Below are positions 54,618-62,148 of a stretch of DNA of 64,000 bases, in pieces. The stretch comes from Paludibacteraceae bacterium. GTDB lineage: Bacteria; Bacteroidota; Bacteroidia; Bacteroidales; Paludibacteraceae. The notes below the pieces were generated by a model. It was not told where the DNA came from. It made no database searches and was given only the letters and a program-made list of their open reading frames with translations. The translations under genes were made by a program, and so were the position numbers. Within the stretch, counting starts at the first letter, position 1. Each line of letters starts with the position of its first letter. The stretch lies in the NCBI GenBank assembly GCA_024401475.1, contig JAKSKZ010000010.1, positions 1-64,000 of the forward strand. The letters run 5' to 3'.

Positions 54618-55625
54618 ATGAGAAGAGAACAGAATTTTTCCCTTTTGAAATATAACACATTCGGAATTGATGTTAATTGCCGTGAGTTTTTCGAGTATGA
54701 AGAGTTGGATGAGTTGATGGATTTTGTCTCGTCGGGAGCTTTGGTGGGCAAGCGTTGGATGCATATTGGAGGCGGAAGCAATCTGTTGTTTTTGTCCGAT
54801 TTTGACGGCGTGGTGCTTCACTCTCAAATGAATCAAATGGCAATCGTTGATCAAGGCGATATCTCTATATCCGTTGGGTCGGGTGTTGTTTGGGATGATT
54901 TTGTTGATTTTTGTGTCGCTAATCACTTTGCAGGAGTTGAAAACCTATCCCTTATTCCTGGCGAAGTGGGCGCCTCTGCGGTGCAAAATATTGGAGCTTA
55001 TGGCGTTGAGGCAAAGGACGTGATTCTCAGGGTTACAGCTTTGAATGTTGAGGATGGGAAAATTTATAAATTTTCGAATGAGGAGTGCTGTTTTGGCTAT
55101 CGTGATAGTTTTTTTAAGCATCATCCCGAATATATAATCATCAATGTGAATTTTTTGTTGAAGAAAGAATCTGATTATCAATATAACATCTCATACGGAA
55201 ATTTGCAGAAGGCCTTGCAGCCAGGCGAAGCGTTGTCGCTTGCATCGATAAGGAATGCGATAATAAATGTGCGTAATTCTAAGTTGCCCGATCCGAAAGA
55301 GATTGGTAGTGCGGGCAGTTTTTTCAAAAATCCGATTGTGGATCGTGCTGTATATGAGGCTTTGGTGAAAGATTATCCAAAAATGCCGTTCTATGAATTG
55401 CCCGATGAAAAGGTGAAAATTCCAGCAGGATGGTTGATCGAGCAATGTGGCTGGAAGGGCAAACAGGTTGGCAATGCGGGTGTCTATGAAAAACAGGCGT
55501 TAGTGCTTGTTAATAGAGGAGGAGCCAATGGCGCGGAGGTTTGGCATTTAGCAGAGCAGATAGTGGCTTCTGTTCGTGAGAAATTCAATATCTCAATTTC
55601 TCCTGAGGTTTGTGTGGTTAAATAA
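54618..55625 (+). CDS. murB: UDP-N-acetylenolpyruvoylglucosamine reductase
   Basis: A 335-residue FAD enzyme that finishes UDP-MurNAc. 'HIGGGSNLLFLSDFDG' and 'LIPGEVGASAVQNIGAYGVE' bind FAD; the catalytic Ser lies in 'GSAGSFFKNPIV' and the Glu in SPEVCVVK. The extra loop 'CCFGYRDSFFKHH' makes it type I. The stop codon TAA (55623-55625) lies inside the target duplication of the transposon that follows, so the last codons touch the insertion site but the protein is intact. Confidence 0.96.
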   Translation: MRREQNFSLLKYNTFGIDVNCREFFEYEELDELMDFVSSGALVGKRWMHIGGGSNLLFLSDFDGVVLHSQMNQMAIVDQGDISISVGSGVVWDDFVDFCVANHFAGVENLSLIPGEVGASAVQNIGAYGVEAKDVILRVTALNVEDGKIYKFSNEECCFGYRDSFFKHHPEYIIINVNFLLKKESDYQYNISYGNLQKALQPGEALSLASIRNAIINVRNSKLPDPKEIGSAGSFFKNPIVDRAVYEALVKDYPKMPFYELPDEKVKIPAGWLIEQCGWKGKQVGNAGVYEKQALVLVNRGGANGAEVWHLAEQIVASVREKFNISISPEVCVVK

Positions 55626-55631
55626 TTTTTT
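55623..55631 (+). repeat. Left target-site duplication of the transposon
   Basis: TAATTTTTT stands just outside the left end and again at 58780-58788 just outside the right end. IS1595-type elements usually duplicate 8 bases; in a T-run the exact limit is uncertain. It includes the murB stop codon. Confidence 0.7.
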
Positions 55632-55632
55632 C

Positions 55633-55655
55633 GGAATTATCCACTTTAAACTTGT
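55633..55655 (+). repeat. Left terminal inverted repeat (IRL)
   Basis: Begins GGAATTATCCACTTTAAACT. It matches the right end with two mismatches (positions 9 and 17). Its inner end contains CTTG, which serves as -33 box for the transposase. Confidence 0.88.
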
Positions 55656-55682
55656 AAAATTTATATTCCTTCCTTATATTTG
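55651..55682 (+). promoter_or_regulatory. Transposase promoter, partly inside IRL
   Basis: CTTG at 55651-55654 lies in the inverted repeat, and TATATTTG at 55675-55682 follows after 20 bases. The start would be near 55690, about 18 bases before the ATG. Transposase bound to the end would cover the promoter and could limit its own synthesis. Confidence 0.6.
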
Positions 55683-55707
55683 CAATGTTTAATCAATTCT
55701 AAATCAG

Positions 55708-56625
55708 ATGAATTTCTTAGAATTCACAAGAAGATTTTCTTCAGAAGATGATGCGATAGATTTTATCGTTGCAAAAAAATACAGAGGCGGATATATCTGC
55801 CCTAATTGTGGAAGCGTGCATAAAGGCATCTATCATCAAAAGTATGATAGAAGAAAGTTGTATTGTAACAACTGCAAGAGTGAGTTTTCTGCTTTAGCCG
55901 GCACAATTTTTGAAAACACACATATAGATTTGAGAATATGGCTATACGCTATTAATCTTGTAGTGGTTTCAAAGAAAGGAATTAGTGCTTCGCAACTCCA
56001 GAGAGAAACTGGAATTGGGTCATATCGTTCTGCATGGCGAATGCTGCATCAGATAAGAGGTTGTATGGGAAAAGCATCATACAAAGATATGTTTGACACT
56101 CTGGTTGAAATTGATGAAACTTATGTAGGAGGAAAACCACGAAAGAATAATCAGCTCTCCTCTACCAATTCCAAGAGAGGAAGAGGGACTGTCAAGATCC
56201 CTGTTATTGGAGTGAAGGAACGTAGCACGGGGAAGGTATATGCGAAAGTGGCATTGCCAGATGCGAGTGGGAAACAACTAACAGGAGAACAGTTAATGGA
56301 GGTTCTTGATTCTGTTTGTAAAGAGGGAATTACTGTTATGACTGACCAATTTAGTGGTTACAACATCCTGGATGACAAGACAAAGAATCTCAGAAACTAT
56401 AAAAGAATGAAGGTGGATCATTCTACAGTCTTTTCTCTTGGCAGTGGTCAACATACCAATGGTATTGAAGGCTGTTGGTCGGTTTTAAAGAGGGCTATAT
56501 TTGGAATTTATCACCACATTTCTGTAAGGCATATGCAGAAATATGTAGATGAATTTTGCTTTAGAATGAACTACAGAGATAGTAATGTGGGATTTAATAA
56601 AATTGTAGAATTAAGTGTTTTATGA
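55708..56625 (+). CDS. IS1595-family transposase
   Basis: A 305-residue protein. The N-terminal zinc ribbon (CPNCGSVHKG ... CNNCKSEFSA, residues 32-56) is followed by a helix-turn-helix-like 'GISASQLQRETGIGSYRSAWRML'. The ISXO2-like DDE-type domain has 'VEIDETYVGG', 'VMTDQFSGYN' and 'HTNGIEGCWSVLKRAI', the last giving the Asn/His-type third residue common in this family. Full length and intact. Its stop codon overlaps the start of the Panacea gene (TTATGA), so both are translated together. Confidence 0.93.
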   Translation: MNFLEFTRRFSSEDDAIDFIVAKKYRGGYICPNCGSVHKGIYHQKYDRRKLYCNNCKSEFSALAGTIFENTHIDLRIWLYAINLVVVSKKGISASQLQRETGIGSYRSAWRMLHQIRGCMGKASYKDMFDTLVEIDETYVGGKPRKNNQLSSTNSKRGRGTVKIPVIGVKERSTGKVYAKVALPDASGKQLTGEQLMEVLDSVCKEGITVMTDQFSGYNILDDKTKNLRNYKRMKVDHSTVFSLGSGQHTNGIEGCWSVLKRAIFGIYHHISVRHMQKYVDEFCFRMNYRDSNVGFNKIVELSVL

Positions 56626-57098
56626 CAATAAAGGATAGATACGCATACAAAAGCATTGATGTGGCTAAATACATAATAATGTCAGCTAATCAAAAACGCA
56701 TTGGTATTAATGTGACAAAGGTTCAGAAGTTACTGTTTATTTGTTACGGCACATGGATGGCATTGAAGGAATATAGGCTTACAGACGAAAGACCCCAAGC
56801 TTGGCAATATGGCCCTCTATTTTACAACACTTGGAAAGAATTATCGACTTGTAATTTTAGCGATATAAATGATTGTTCGTTAGATGGAGATGTTGAAGAA
56901 AATATATATTTCCAAAAATTATTGGATGTCGTATTAAACAAGTTTGGAGATTGGAATGCAGCGATGCTCGTTAATTGGAGTCACAAAGAAAGTTCTCCAT
57001 GGAGTATAACGAAAAATAAACCAAATTTCAAATGGGGTGATATCATAAATGATGATACAGTCCATAAATTCTTCTCAAAATCATTTAACCCCCAGTAG
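56622..57098 (+). CDS. Panacea-domain (SocA/DUF4065) protein, candidate antitoxin
   Basis: A 158-residue protein. 'INVTKVQKLLFICYGTWMAL' and 'ERPQAWQYGPLFYNTWKEL', with the later 'LVNWSHKESSPWS', are the diagnostic parts of the Panacea fold (also called SocA, GepA or DUF4065). Family members neutralise many unrelated toxins. The ATG overlaps the transposase stop by four bases, and the next gene starts 8 bases after its end. It is probably the antitoxin for that gene, read as transposon cargo. Confidence 0.8.
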   Translation: MTIKDRYAYKSIDVAKYIIMSANQKRIGINVTKVQKLLFICYGTWMALKEYRLTDERPQAWQYGPLFYNTWKELSTCNFSDINDCSLDGDVEENIYFQKLLDVVLNKFGDWNAAMLVNWSHKESSPWSITKNKPNFKWGDIINDDTVHKFFSKSFNPQ

Positions 57099-57106
57099 AT
57101 GGATAT

Positions 57107-57484
57107 ATGGAAAAGAATGTTGATGAATCTTTGTTTGAAGGTGCCCAATTCGGGCAGAGTGACTTGGATGATCCTATAAAAGGTGATAAGATAGATGATT
57201 TTGACTTAGACATTTGGCAGAAGAGGTTTGTGCAAGACACCAAGCACAGATCTGAATTAGTTGTATTTACAAAGTTTGTTGTAAAGTTGTGGATTGTTTC
57301 CGTCATTATAATTTTATTGCTTTGCGGTTGTGAAATCATTAACTTTAGACTAGATAATTCAGTTTTATGTACTCTTTTGGGAACAACAACTATGAATGTC
57401 ATTGGACTTGCATATATAATTCTAAAAGGATTGTTTTATCGTGACTCCATGAAACTAGGCAAAAACGAACAAGAAGAAAATTAA
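57107..57484 (+). CDS. Small two-helix membrane protein, candidate toxin
   Basis: A 125-residue protein. Residues 1-45 are acidic ('DLDDPIKGDKIDDFDLDIW'), followed by two hydrophobic helices (about 54-75, ending LLLCGCEII, and 88-110). The tail is charged (KLGKNEQEEN). I know of no named family. Its position directly after a Panacea gene is where toxins stand in PanAT pairs, and some of those are membrane proteins. That it is the toxin is an inference. It is 23 bases before the next cargo gene. Confidence 0.55.
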   Translation: MEKNVDESLFEGAQFGQSDLDDPIKGDKIDDFDLDIWQKRFVQDTKHRSELVVFTKFVVKLWIVSVIIILLLCGCEIINFRLDNSVLCTLLGTTTMNVIGLAYIILKGLFYRDSMKLGKNEQEEN

Positions 57485-57507
57485 AATCAAAAAAAATCAA
57501 TCTAACT

Positions 57508-58269
57508 ATGAAAATATACAGACAGAAAGCGATTCAACCCAAACTCTATGAGAGGATTTTTGTTGCACCTCAACAAGGTATTGCACCACAAGGTATGAAT
57601 ACATTAAATAGATACACTCCAATGACAGAATATCTAAATACTAAAATTGTGCCAGAAGATGCATCTGCCTTCATTGGTCATAAGAATCCTAATATCGGTT
57701 CGGACATAAATACCGTAAGAAGAAAATTGCAAAGAAAATTTGAAAGTGGGGAAAAGTATTCTAGACATCGAATCAACAGCGAATTGCCTTTTTTGAGACT
57801 TGACGAAAGGTCGGGAATAGATAAACAATTCAATAATGGGAAAAAGTATGTCCAACCTTCAACAGAAGAATATATTACTGCGGCTGATACTCTTTTTAAA
57901 AAAGAATATAGAGGAAAAAGAATATTAAGAATTGATGCTCTTGATTCAAATTCTGCCAAAGCGGCAGATTTCCCTAAATATCAAGAATATTTAGGTCCAG
58001 ATTCAGGAGAGGTCCGATTATCAAAATCAAAAGAACTTGGGAAAGATGCGTTAATCTCAGTTCCTAAAGATTCAGGGTTTAATAGATATAATGACCATAT
58101 TAATGGTGGACAAGTAAAGGTCAAGCCTGATGATAAAAGACTTAGAAAACTTTTAAAGAAAAACCATAGATTAATTAATGGCCTCGACAGAAGTACTCTA
58201 GAATTTATGTACGGAACCAAAAATCCAAATATTGAAAAAATGATTAAGAATGCAAAAAGAATTTTATAA
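57508..58269 (+). CDS. Orphan basic protein, transposon cargo
   Basis: A 253-residue soluble protein rich in Lys, Arg and Asn. It has no signal peptide or helix for the membrane. 'IGHKNPNIGSDINTVRRKLQRKFESG' and the closely similar end 'YGTKNPNIEKMIKNAKRIL' show an internal 'KNPNI' echo. I recognise no family. It is the last plus-strand cargo gene, converging with and overlapping the next gene by 6 bases. It could be an effector or DNA-binding protein, but nothing fixes this. Confidence 0.6.
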   Translation: MKIYRQKAIQPKLYERIFVAPQQGIAPQGMNTLNRYTPMTEYLNTKIVPEDASAFIGHKNPNIGSDINTVRRKLQRKFESGEKYSRHRINSELPFLRLDERSGIDKQFNNGKKYVQPSTEEYITAADTLFKKEYRGKRILRIDALDSNSAKAADFPKYQEYLGPDSGEVRLSKSKELGKDALISVPKDSGFNRYNDHINGGQVKVKPDDKRLRKLLKKNHRLINGLDRSTLEFMYGTKNPNIEKMIKNAKRIL

Positions 58270-58686
58270 ATACATATAAAATTTATAAACTCTAAAAATA
58301 TAATGAAGCTTAATTATTATTTCTTGACTCATATCATTTAGTATATACGTTATATTTGAAAAGCTATCAAATATCGTGAATTTATAATTGTTTTCATTTT
58401 TTAGCACAGAAATTCGTAACCTATTATTTTCTGATACTGGAGGTTCAAAATTTGTTCCCCGACATGCAACTATTGTAAAAACAAAGTAAAAATACGACAA
58501 ATCGGTTCCACTAACATTTTCAATTTTAAAACTATTAGAATCATTTTCTACGATTTCAAGAAAATCAAATTGTTCATCAAAATATAGGAGTGTTTTTATA
58601 GTTGAATTTGGAATGTCAACGTATTGGTTAAGTCGAACAGTTTTATCCTCGAATTTTTTGACAAAGTTGAATTTTTCAGTATCCAT
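58264..58686 (-). CDS. Orphan acidic protein, transposon cargo
   Basis: A 140-residue protein if started at the ATG at 58686. An in-frame ATG at 58707 would overlap the likely -7 box (TATATTTG, minus strand, 58712-58705). The sequence has short beta-like stretches and many Asn, Asp and Phe residues, and no signal peptide. No family is recognised. Being on the opposite strand with its own promoter, it may be an immunity-type or regulatory cargo gene. Confidence 0.6.
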   Translation of the reverse strand: MDTEKFNFVKKFEDKTVRLNQYVDIPNSTIKTLLYFDEQFDFLEIVENDSNSFKIENVSGTDLSYFYFVFTIVACRGTNFEPPVSENNRLRISVLKNENNYKFTIFDSFSNITYILNDMSQEIIIKLHYIFRVYKFYMYL

Positions 58687-58721
58687 ACATTTGTTTTTTA
58701 TGTGCAAATATAAAAAAATTT

Positions 58722-58753
58722 AGAGTAAGGTAAAAGCCTTACTCTAATTTTTT
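58722..58753. terminator. Terminator inside the right transposon end
   Basis: AGAGTAAGG, a TAAAAG loop and CCTTACTCT are followed by AATTTTTT on the plus strand and by AAATTTTTTT on the other. It could block read-through into or out of the element and shields the minus-strand cargo promoter. Confidence 0.75.
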
Positions 58754-58755
58754 CA

Positions 58756-58778
58756 ACAAGTCTAAAGTGTATAATTCC
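58756..58778 (-). repeat. Right terminal inverted repeat (IRR)
   Basis: Read on the minus strand it begins GGAATTATACACTTTAGACT, two mismatches from the left end. It fixes the right limit of the element. Confidence 0.88.
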
Positions 58779-58779
58779 G

Positions 58780-58788
58780 TAATTTTTT
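58780..58788 (+). repeat. Right target-site duplication
   Basis: TAATTTTTT, equal to the nine bases left of the element at 55623-55631. Downstream sequence (TTGTTGTCC...) is the original murB 3' flank. Confidence 0.7.
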
Positions 58789-58950
58789 TTGTTGTCCTCT
58801 GGTACGGTTTTATCCAAATCCTTACCTCGGAGAACCATTTCCTGCAGTTACCAAGGGAACCACGTTTGCATTCAGTGACGCATCGGTTTCAACAGAAGTG
58901 CGAGCCCAAAGAAGCGTATGCGAACGGTGAATTTATAGAGGTCATAAAAA

Positions 58951-58986
58951 AAGCCAGTTGACGGACTTCCCTCAACTGGCTTTTTC
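58951..58986 (+). terminator. Terminator, probably of murB before the insertion
   Basis: AAGCCAGTTGA, a loop GACTTCC-type and TCAACTGGCTT are followed by a T-run. It faces the 3' end of the minus-strand LRR gene and may work for both. The 58789-58950 stretch before it has a weak frame ending in EAYANGEFIEVIKKAS, likely a relic. Confidence 0.8.
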
Positions 58987-59004
58987 TTTGGTGATATTTG
59001 ATAT

Positions 59005-60264
59005 TTAGAATTTCTCGATGTTTACATTGTTGCAACCCTTGAATACGTCGTCGCCCAACTCTGCGTTTTTCGGCAGTTTAATGTTTTTGAGGTTTTTGCA
59101 ATCCTTGAACACTTCGTTTCCGATGGAAGTGACGCTGGCAGGAATTTCGATCCTCTCAATGGTCTTACATCCCCAGAATGCACCGTTACCGATACTGGTG
59201 ATGGTGTTTGGAATGACTACGCTTTCGAGGAATAAACAGTCGTCAAACAAGCCACGTTCAATCTTGGTGAGGCTTTCTGGAAGAACCATGCTTTTCAAGT
59301 AGATGCAACGAGAGAAGGCGTTCTTTCCTAATGATGTCACGCTGTTTGGAATCTCGATGTTAGTAATGTTGGTGCAGTCGCTGAATGCTCCTTCTCCAAT
59401 TTTTGTCACGCTGTTTGGAATGATTATTCTTTTGACATTCTTGCATTTGGCAAAAGTTCTTTCGCCGATTTCCGTTACATTGTTAGGGATGTCGATGGTG
59501 ATTAGTGAACTGCATCCGTAGAACACGTTATCCTCCAACTTTTGGATACCCTTTGAAATGGTGACGCTGTCAAGGTCTTCGCAACCTTCAAATGCACTTT
59601 CGCCGAGGATTGTCACAGCGTCAGGAATGTGGATGAATTTGAGGTTGATGCACTCGAAAAATGCCTTTTTGTCAATTTTGGTCAAAGAGTTAGGAAGGGT
59701 GATTTCTGTCATCTTGACGCATGATGAAAAGGCTGTTTCACCGATGGTGGTCAACCCTTCATTTAAATTGATTTGGTTGAGGTTGATGCAACCGTTGAAG
59801 GCCTCTCTGCCGATCTCTTTCATGCCGTTAGGAAGCGTAATGCTGGCAAGAGAGGTGCATCCTCCGAATAGTCCCTCTGGCAATTTGTTGAGATTCTCAG
59901 AAAGTTTGACTTCGTATAGATTAAGGCAACCTCCGAATGCGCCTCCGTCGATTTCTGTTACACTGTTAGGCAACTCCACTTTTGAAATCTCGTTGCAACT
60001 GGCAAAAGCATTTTCGCCAATGCTCTGCAAACCCTCTGAAAAGGTGATGGTTTTGATGTTTTCACAACCATAGAAAGCACCTTCTCCAATCTTAGTTACA
60101 CTTGATGGAATTACAACGGACGTGAGTGATTTGTTGCCATAGTATTTTCTGTTAGAAATTTCGGTTGTTCCTTCAGGAATGACCAATTCTACGGCACTTG
60201 CTTGAAAGCCGATGAGATTGAGCAAGATAAGTGTGAACAAGCTCTTGATTTTGGATGAATTCAT
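59005..60264 (-). CDS. Secreted BspA-like leucine-rich repeat protein
   Basis: A 419-residue protein. The ATG at 60264 gives a clean signal peptide (ends GFQASA), so an in-frame extension upstream is left out. About fifteen LRR_5 repeats of 23 residues follow, for example 'LTSVVIPSSVTKIGEGAFYGC' and 'ITNIEIPNSVTSLGKNAFSRC'. Such proteins are surface-exposed or secreted and often bind host proteins or sugars. No sorting domain (por-type) or lipoprotein signal is visible, so how it is held is unclear. The coding repeats are nearly periodic at 69 bases. Confidence 0.88.
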   Translation of the reverse strand: MNSSKIKSLFTLILLNLIGFQASAVELVIPEGTTEISNRKYYGNKSLTSVVIPSSVTKIGEGAFYGCENIKTITFSEGLQSIGENAFASCNEISKVELPNSVTEIDGGAFGGCLNLYEVKLSENLNKLPEGLFGGCTSLASITLPNGMKEIGREAFNGCINLNQINLNEGLTTIGETAFSSCVKMTEITLPNSLTKIDKKAFFECINLKFIHIPDAVTILGESAFEGCEDLDSVTISKGIQKLEDNVFYGCSSLITIDIPNNVTEIGERTFAKCKNVKRIIIPNSVTKIGEGAFSDCTNITNIEIPNSVTSLGKNAFSRCIYLKSMVLPESLTKIERGLFDDCLFLESVVIPNTITSIGNGAFWGCKTIERIEIPASVTSIGNEVFKDCKNLKNIKLPKNAELGDDVFKGCNNVNIEKF

Positions 60265-60381
60265 AATTGTTCGATTTTTTTGTTTTAACGACGAAAACTG
60301 CTCGTGTTTATTTTTTTGCAAAGGTACTCTTTTCTCTTTTGCAATCAAAATCAAACGGCCCTTTCTCGTTGAATACAAAAA

Positions 60382-60410
60382 AAGCCAAGAAATAGGACAT
60401 CTCTTGGCTT
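60382..60410 (-). terminator. Terminator of pyrH
   Basis: AAGCCAAGA pairs with TCTTGGCTT; on the minus strand a T7 tail follows. It stands 21 bases after the pyrH stop. Confidence 0.85.
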
Positions 60411-60430
60411 TGTAGTTTTGTTGTTTCTTC

Positions 60431-61144
60431 TTATGCGTGAACGTATGTTCCGATAGGCTCGCCTGAAAGTACCTTCTTCAAGTTGCCCAACTTGTCCATG
60501 TTGAATACGACGATAGGCAATTTGTTGTCGCGGCACATTACCGTGGCGCTGAGGTCCATCACTTTAAGATCTCTTGCCAATACCTCATCGTAAGAGATGC
60601 TGTCGAACTTAGTGGCAGTTGGATCTTTTTCTGGGTCGGCGGTGTAGATGCCATCCACGCGAGTACCCTTTAGCATGACGTCGGCCTCAATTTCGATGCC
60701 ACGGAGAGAAGAACCTGTATCCGTTGTGAAGAATGGATTTCCTGTTCCTGCAGAGAAGATGGCTATTTCGCCTCTGTTCAATGTCTCGATGGCTTTGTCT
60801 TTGCTGTAAAACTCACCGATAGGCTCCATTCGGATGGCCGTCAAGACTCTTGATTTCGCACCTACGCTTGTGAGGGCGGAGTTGAGAGCAAGGCTGTTGA
60901 TGACTGTAGCCAACATACCCATTTGGTCGCCTTTCACACGGTCGAAGCCTTTTTTAGCACCGCTAAGACCACGGAAGATATTTCCTCCTCCGATTACGAT
61001 GCCGATTTGAATGCCCATGTCGGCAATCTCCTTGATTTGAACAGCATAGTCGTGCAATCTGTTCTCGTCGATTCCGTAACCTTTTTCGCCCATTAGCGAC
61101 TCTCCACTCAATTTTAGAAGTATTCTGTTATACTTGTTTGCCAT
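60431..61144 (-). CDS. pyrH: Uridylate kinase
   Basis: A 237-residue hexameric kinase making UDP from UMP. 'RILLKLSGESLMGEKGYGID' and 'IGIVIGGGNIFRGL' bind ATP and UMP. 'MGMLATVINSLAL' and 'GTGNPFFTTDTGSSLRGIEI' are typical. It acts with pyrG, also in this window, in pyrimidine supply. A single minus-strand gene. Confidence 0.97.
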   Translation of the reverse strand: MANKYNRILLKLSGESLMGEKGYGIDENRLHDYAVQIKEIADMGIQIGIVIGGGNIFRGLSGAKKGFDRVKGDQMGMLATVINSLALNSALTSVGAKSRVLTAIRMEPIGEFYSKDKAIETLNRGEIAIFSAGTGNPFFTTDTGSSLRGIEIEADVMLKGTRVDGIYTADPEKDPTATKFDSISYDEVLARDLKVMDLSATVMCRDNKLPIVVFNMDKLGNLKKVLSGEPIGTYVHA

Positions 61145-61402
61145 GATTTTTTATTTGTGTTAAATGATTGTTTCTGTTGGTAGAATGGACGGTATGGCCG
61201 TTCCAACTCTTATGCAATATTCGTAAAATTCTCGCACTTATGCAAACGATTTTTTTCAAAACATTATCATTCTCCTTGTTGGGGTGTCTGTAAATAATTA
61301 TTTTGTTAAAAGAGAAAAAATCTCCACCAAGTAATCCTTTGCATTGCTAATTATTTTGTAATTTTGGGAATCGTAGTATAATTATTTAATAAGGTGATAT
61401 TT

Positions 61403-62074
61403 ATGAAAAACTGGAAATTTTATTTAATGGCGGGACTTTGTTCCCTATTTGTAGCTACAACTGCCACTTCTTGTTCGGATGATGACGATGACAAGACTAA
61501 CTTAGGCAACACTGATATTAATGATATTCCAACAGGAAAGGTTGCTTTGGACAATTACGGCATGCGTGCATTCTTCCCAGAAGAGGGTTGGGGTAAGTTC
61601 GTTTGGAATAAATTCCAAAATATGACAGGTGCAAGTGCAGAGTTTTCAAGAGATTGTGTCGCTACTTATTTACAAGAGGATTCTATCTCTTTTGCGGGTC
61701 AAACATCCTATCAAACAGTGATATATTTCAATCGTTTCCAAAGTGCTTTTTATTCGGAGGCTGAGGCTGATAATTTGATTGCAGATTATCATTATATTAT
61801 GGATGGTATGTGTGATGTTGATGGTAATGATCCTAATTTGGAGTATGAAAAAGTCAGCGAAATCCAATTTGCTCAAGTTGGAAATAAGTATAATGGTTCT
61901 CTAATCGAGACTTTGGATAAGTTCGGTTATTACCAAGCAAATTATTTCGTCTATAGCGCTGAAAAGGATAGCCTCTATATGGTGACGCTTTCTATAAATA
62001 ATGAGGAGGTGGAGACTAATAGTGCTAAGTACCAAGATTGTATGAATATCATCAGCACGTTGAAGATAAAATAA
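61403..62074 (+). CDS. Surface lipoprotein of unknown function
   Basis: A 223-residue lipoprotein. The ATG at 61403 is preferred over an in-frame GTG at 61394. The signal ends TATSC, followed at once by SDDDDDK, which fits the Bacteroidota lipoprotein export signal that sends proteins to the cell surface. The mature domain is mixed alpha/beta with several aromatic patches ('YHYIMDGMCDVDGNDPNLEY'). I recognise no family. It is a single gene. Confidence 0.75.
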   Translation: MKNWKFYLMAGLCSLFVATTATSCSDDDDDKTNLGNTDINDIPTGKVALDNYGMRAFFPEEGWGKFVWNKFQNMTGASAEFSRDCVATYLQEDSISFAGQTSYQTVIYFNRFQSAFYSEAEADNLIADYHYIMDGMCDVDGNDPNLEYEKVSEIQFAQVGNKYNGSLIETLDKFGYYQANYFVYSAEKDSLYMVTLSINNEEVETNSAKYQDCMNIISTLKIK

Positions 62075-62148
62075 GTAAGATGTTTTTTTTGATGGGAAGG
62101 GCTCGCTCTTCCCATTTTTATATATAAATGTTTATAAAAAAGTAAATT

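Larger units (their letters stand above)
55632..58779 (+). mobile_element. IS1595-family transposon with four cargo genes
   Basis: The 3148-base element is defined by inverted ends at 55633-55655 and 58756-58778 (21 of 23 bases identical) and by flanking TAATTTTTT repeats. It carries an IS1595-type transposase followed by a Panacea-domain gene, a small membrane protein and an orphan gene on the plus strand, and one orphan gene on the minus strand. The cargo is more AT-rich than the neighbours. All parts look intact, so it may be active or recently inserted. It lies directly at the murB stop codon. Confidence 0.85.

Noticed and set aside
58767..58961. 64-residue frame right of the transposon
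   Set aside because: It starts inside the inverted repeat and runs into a terminator; at most a relic of an older sequence.
59005..60264. Periodic repeats resembling an array
   Set aside because: They are coding 69-base units of leucine-rich repeats.
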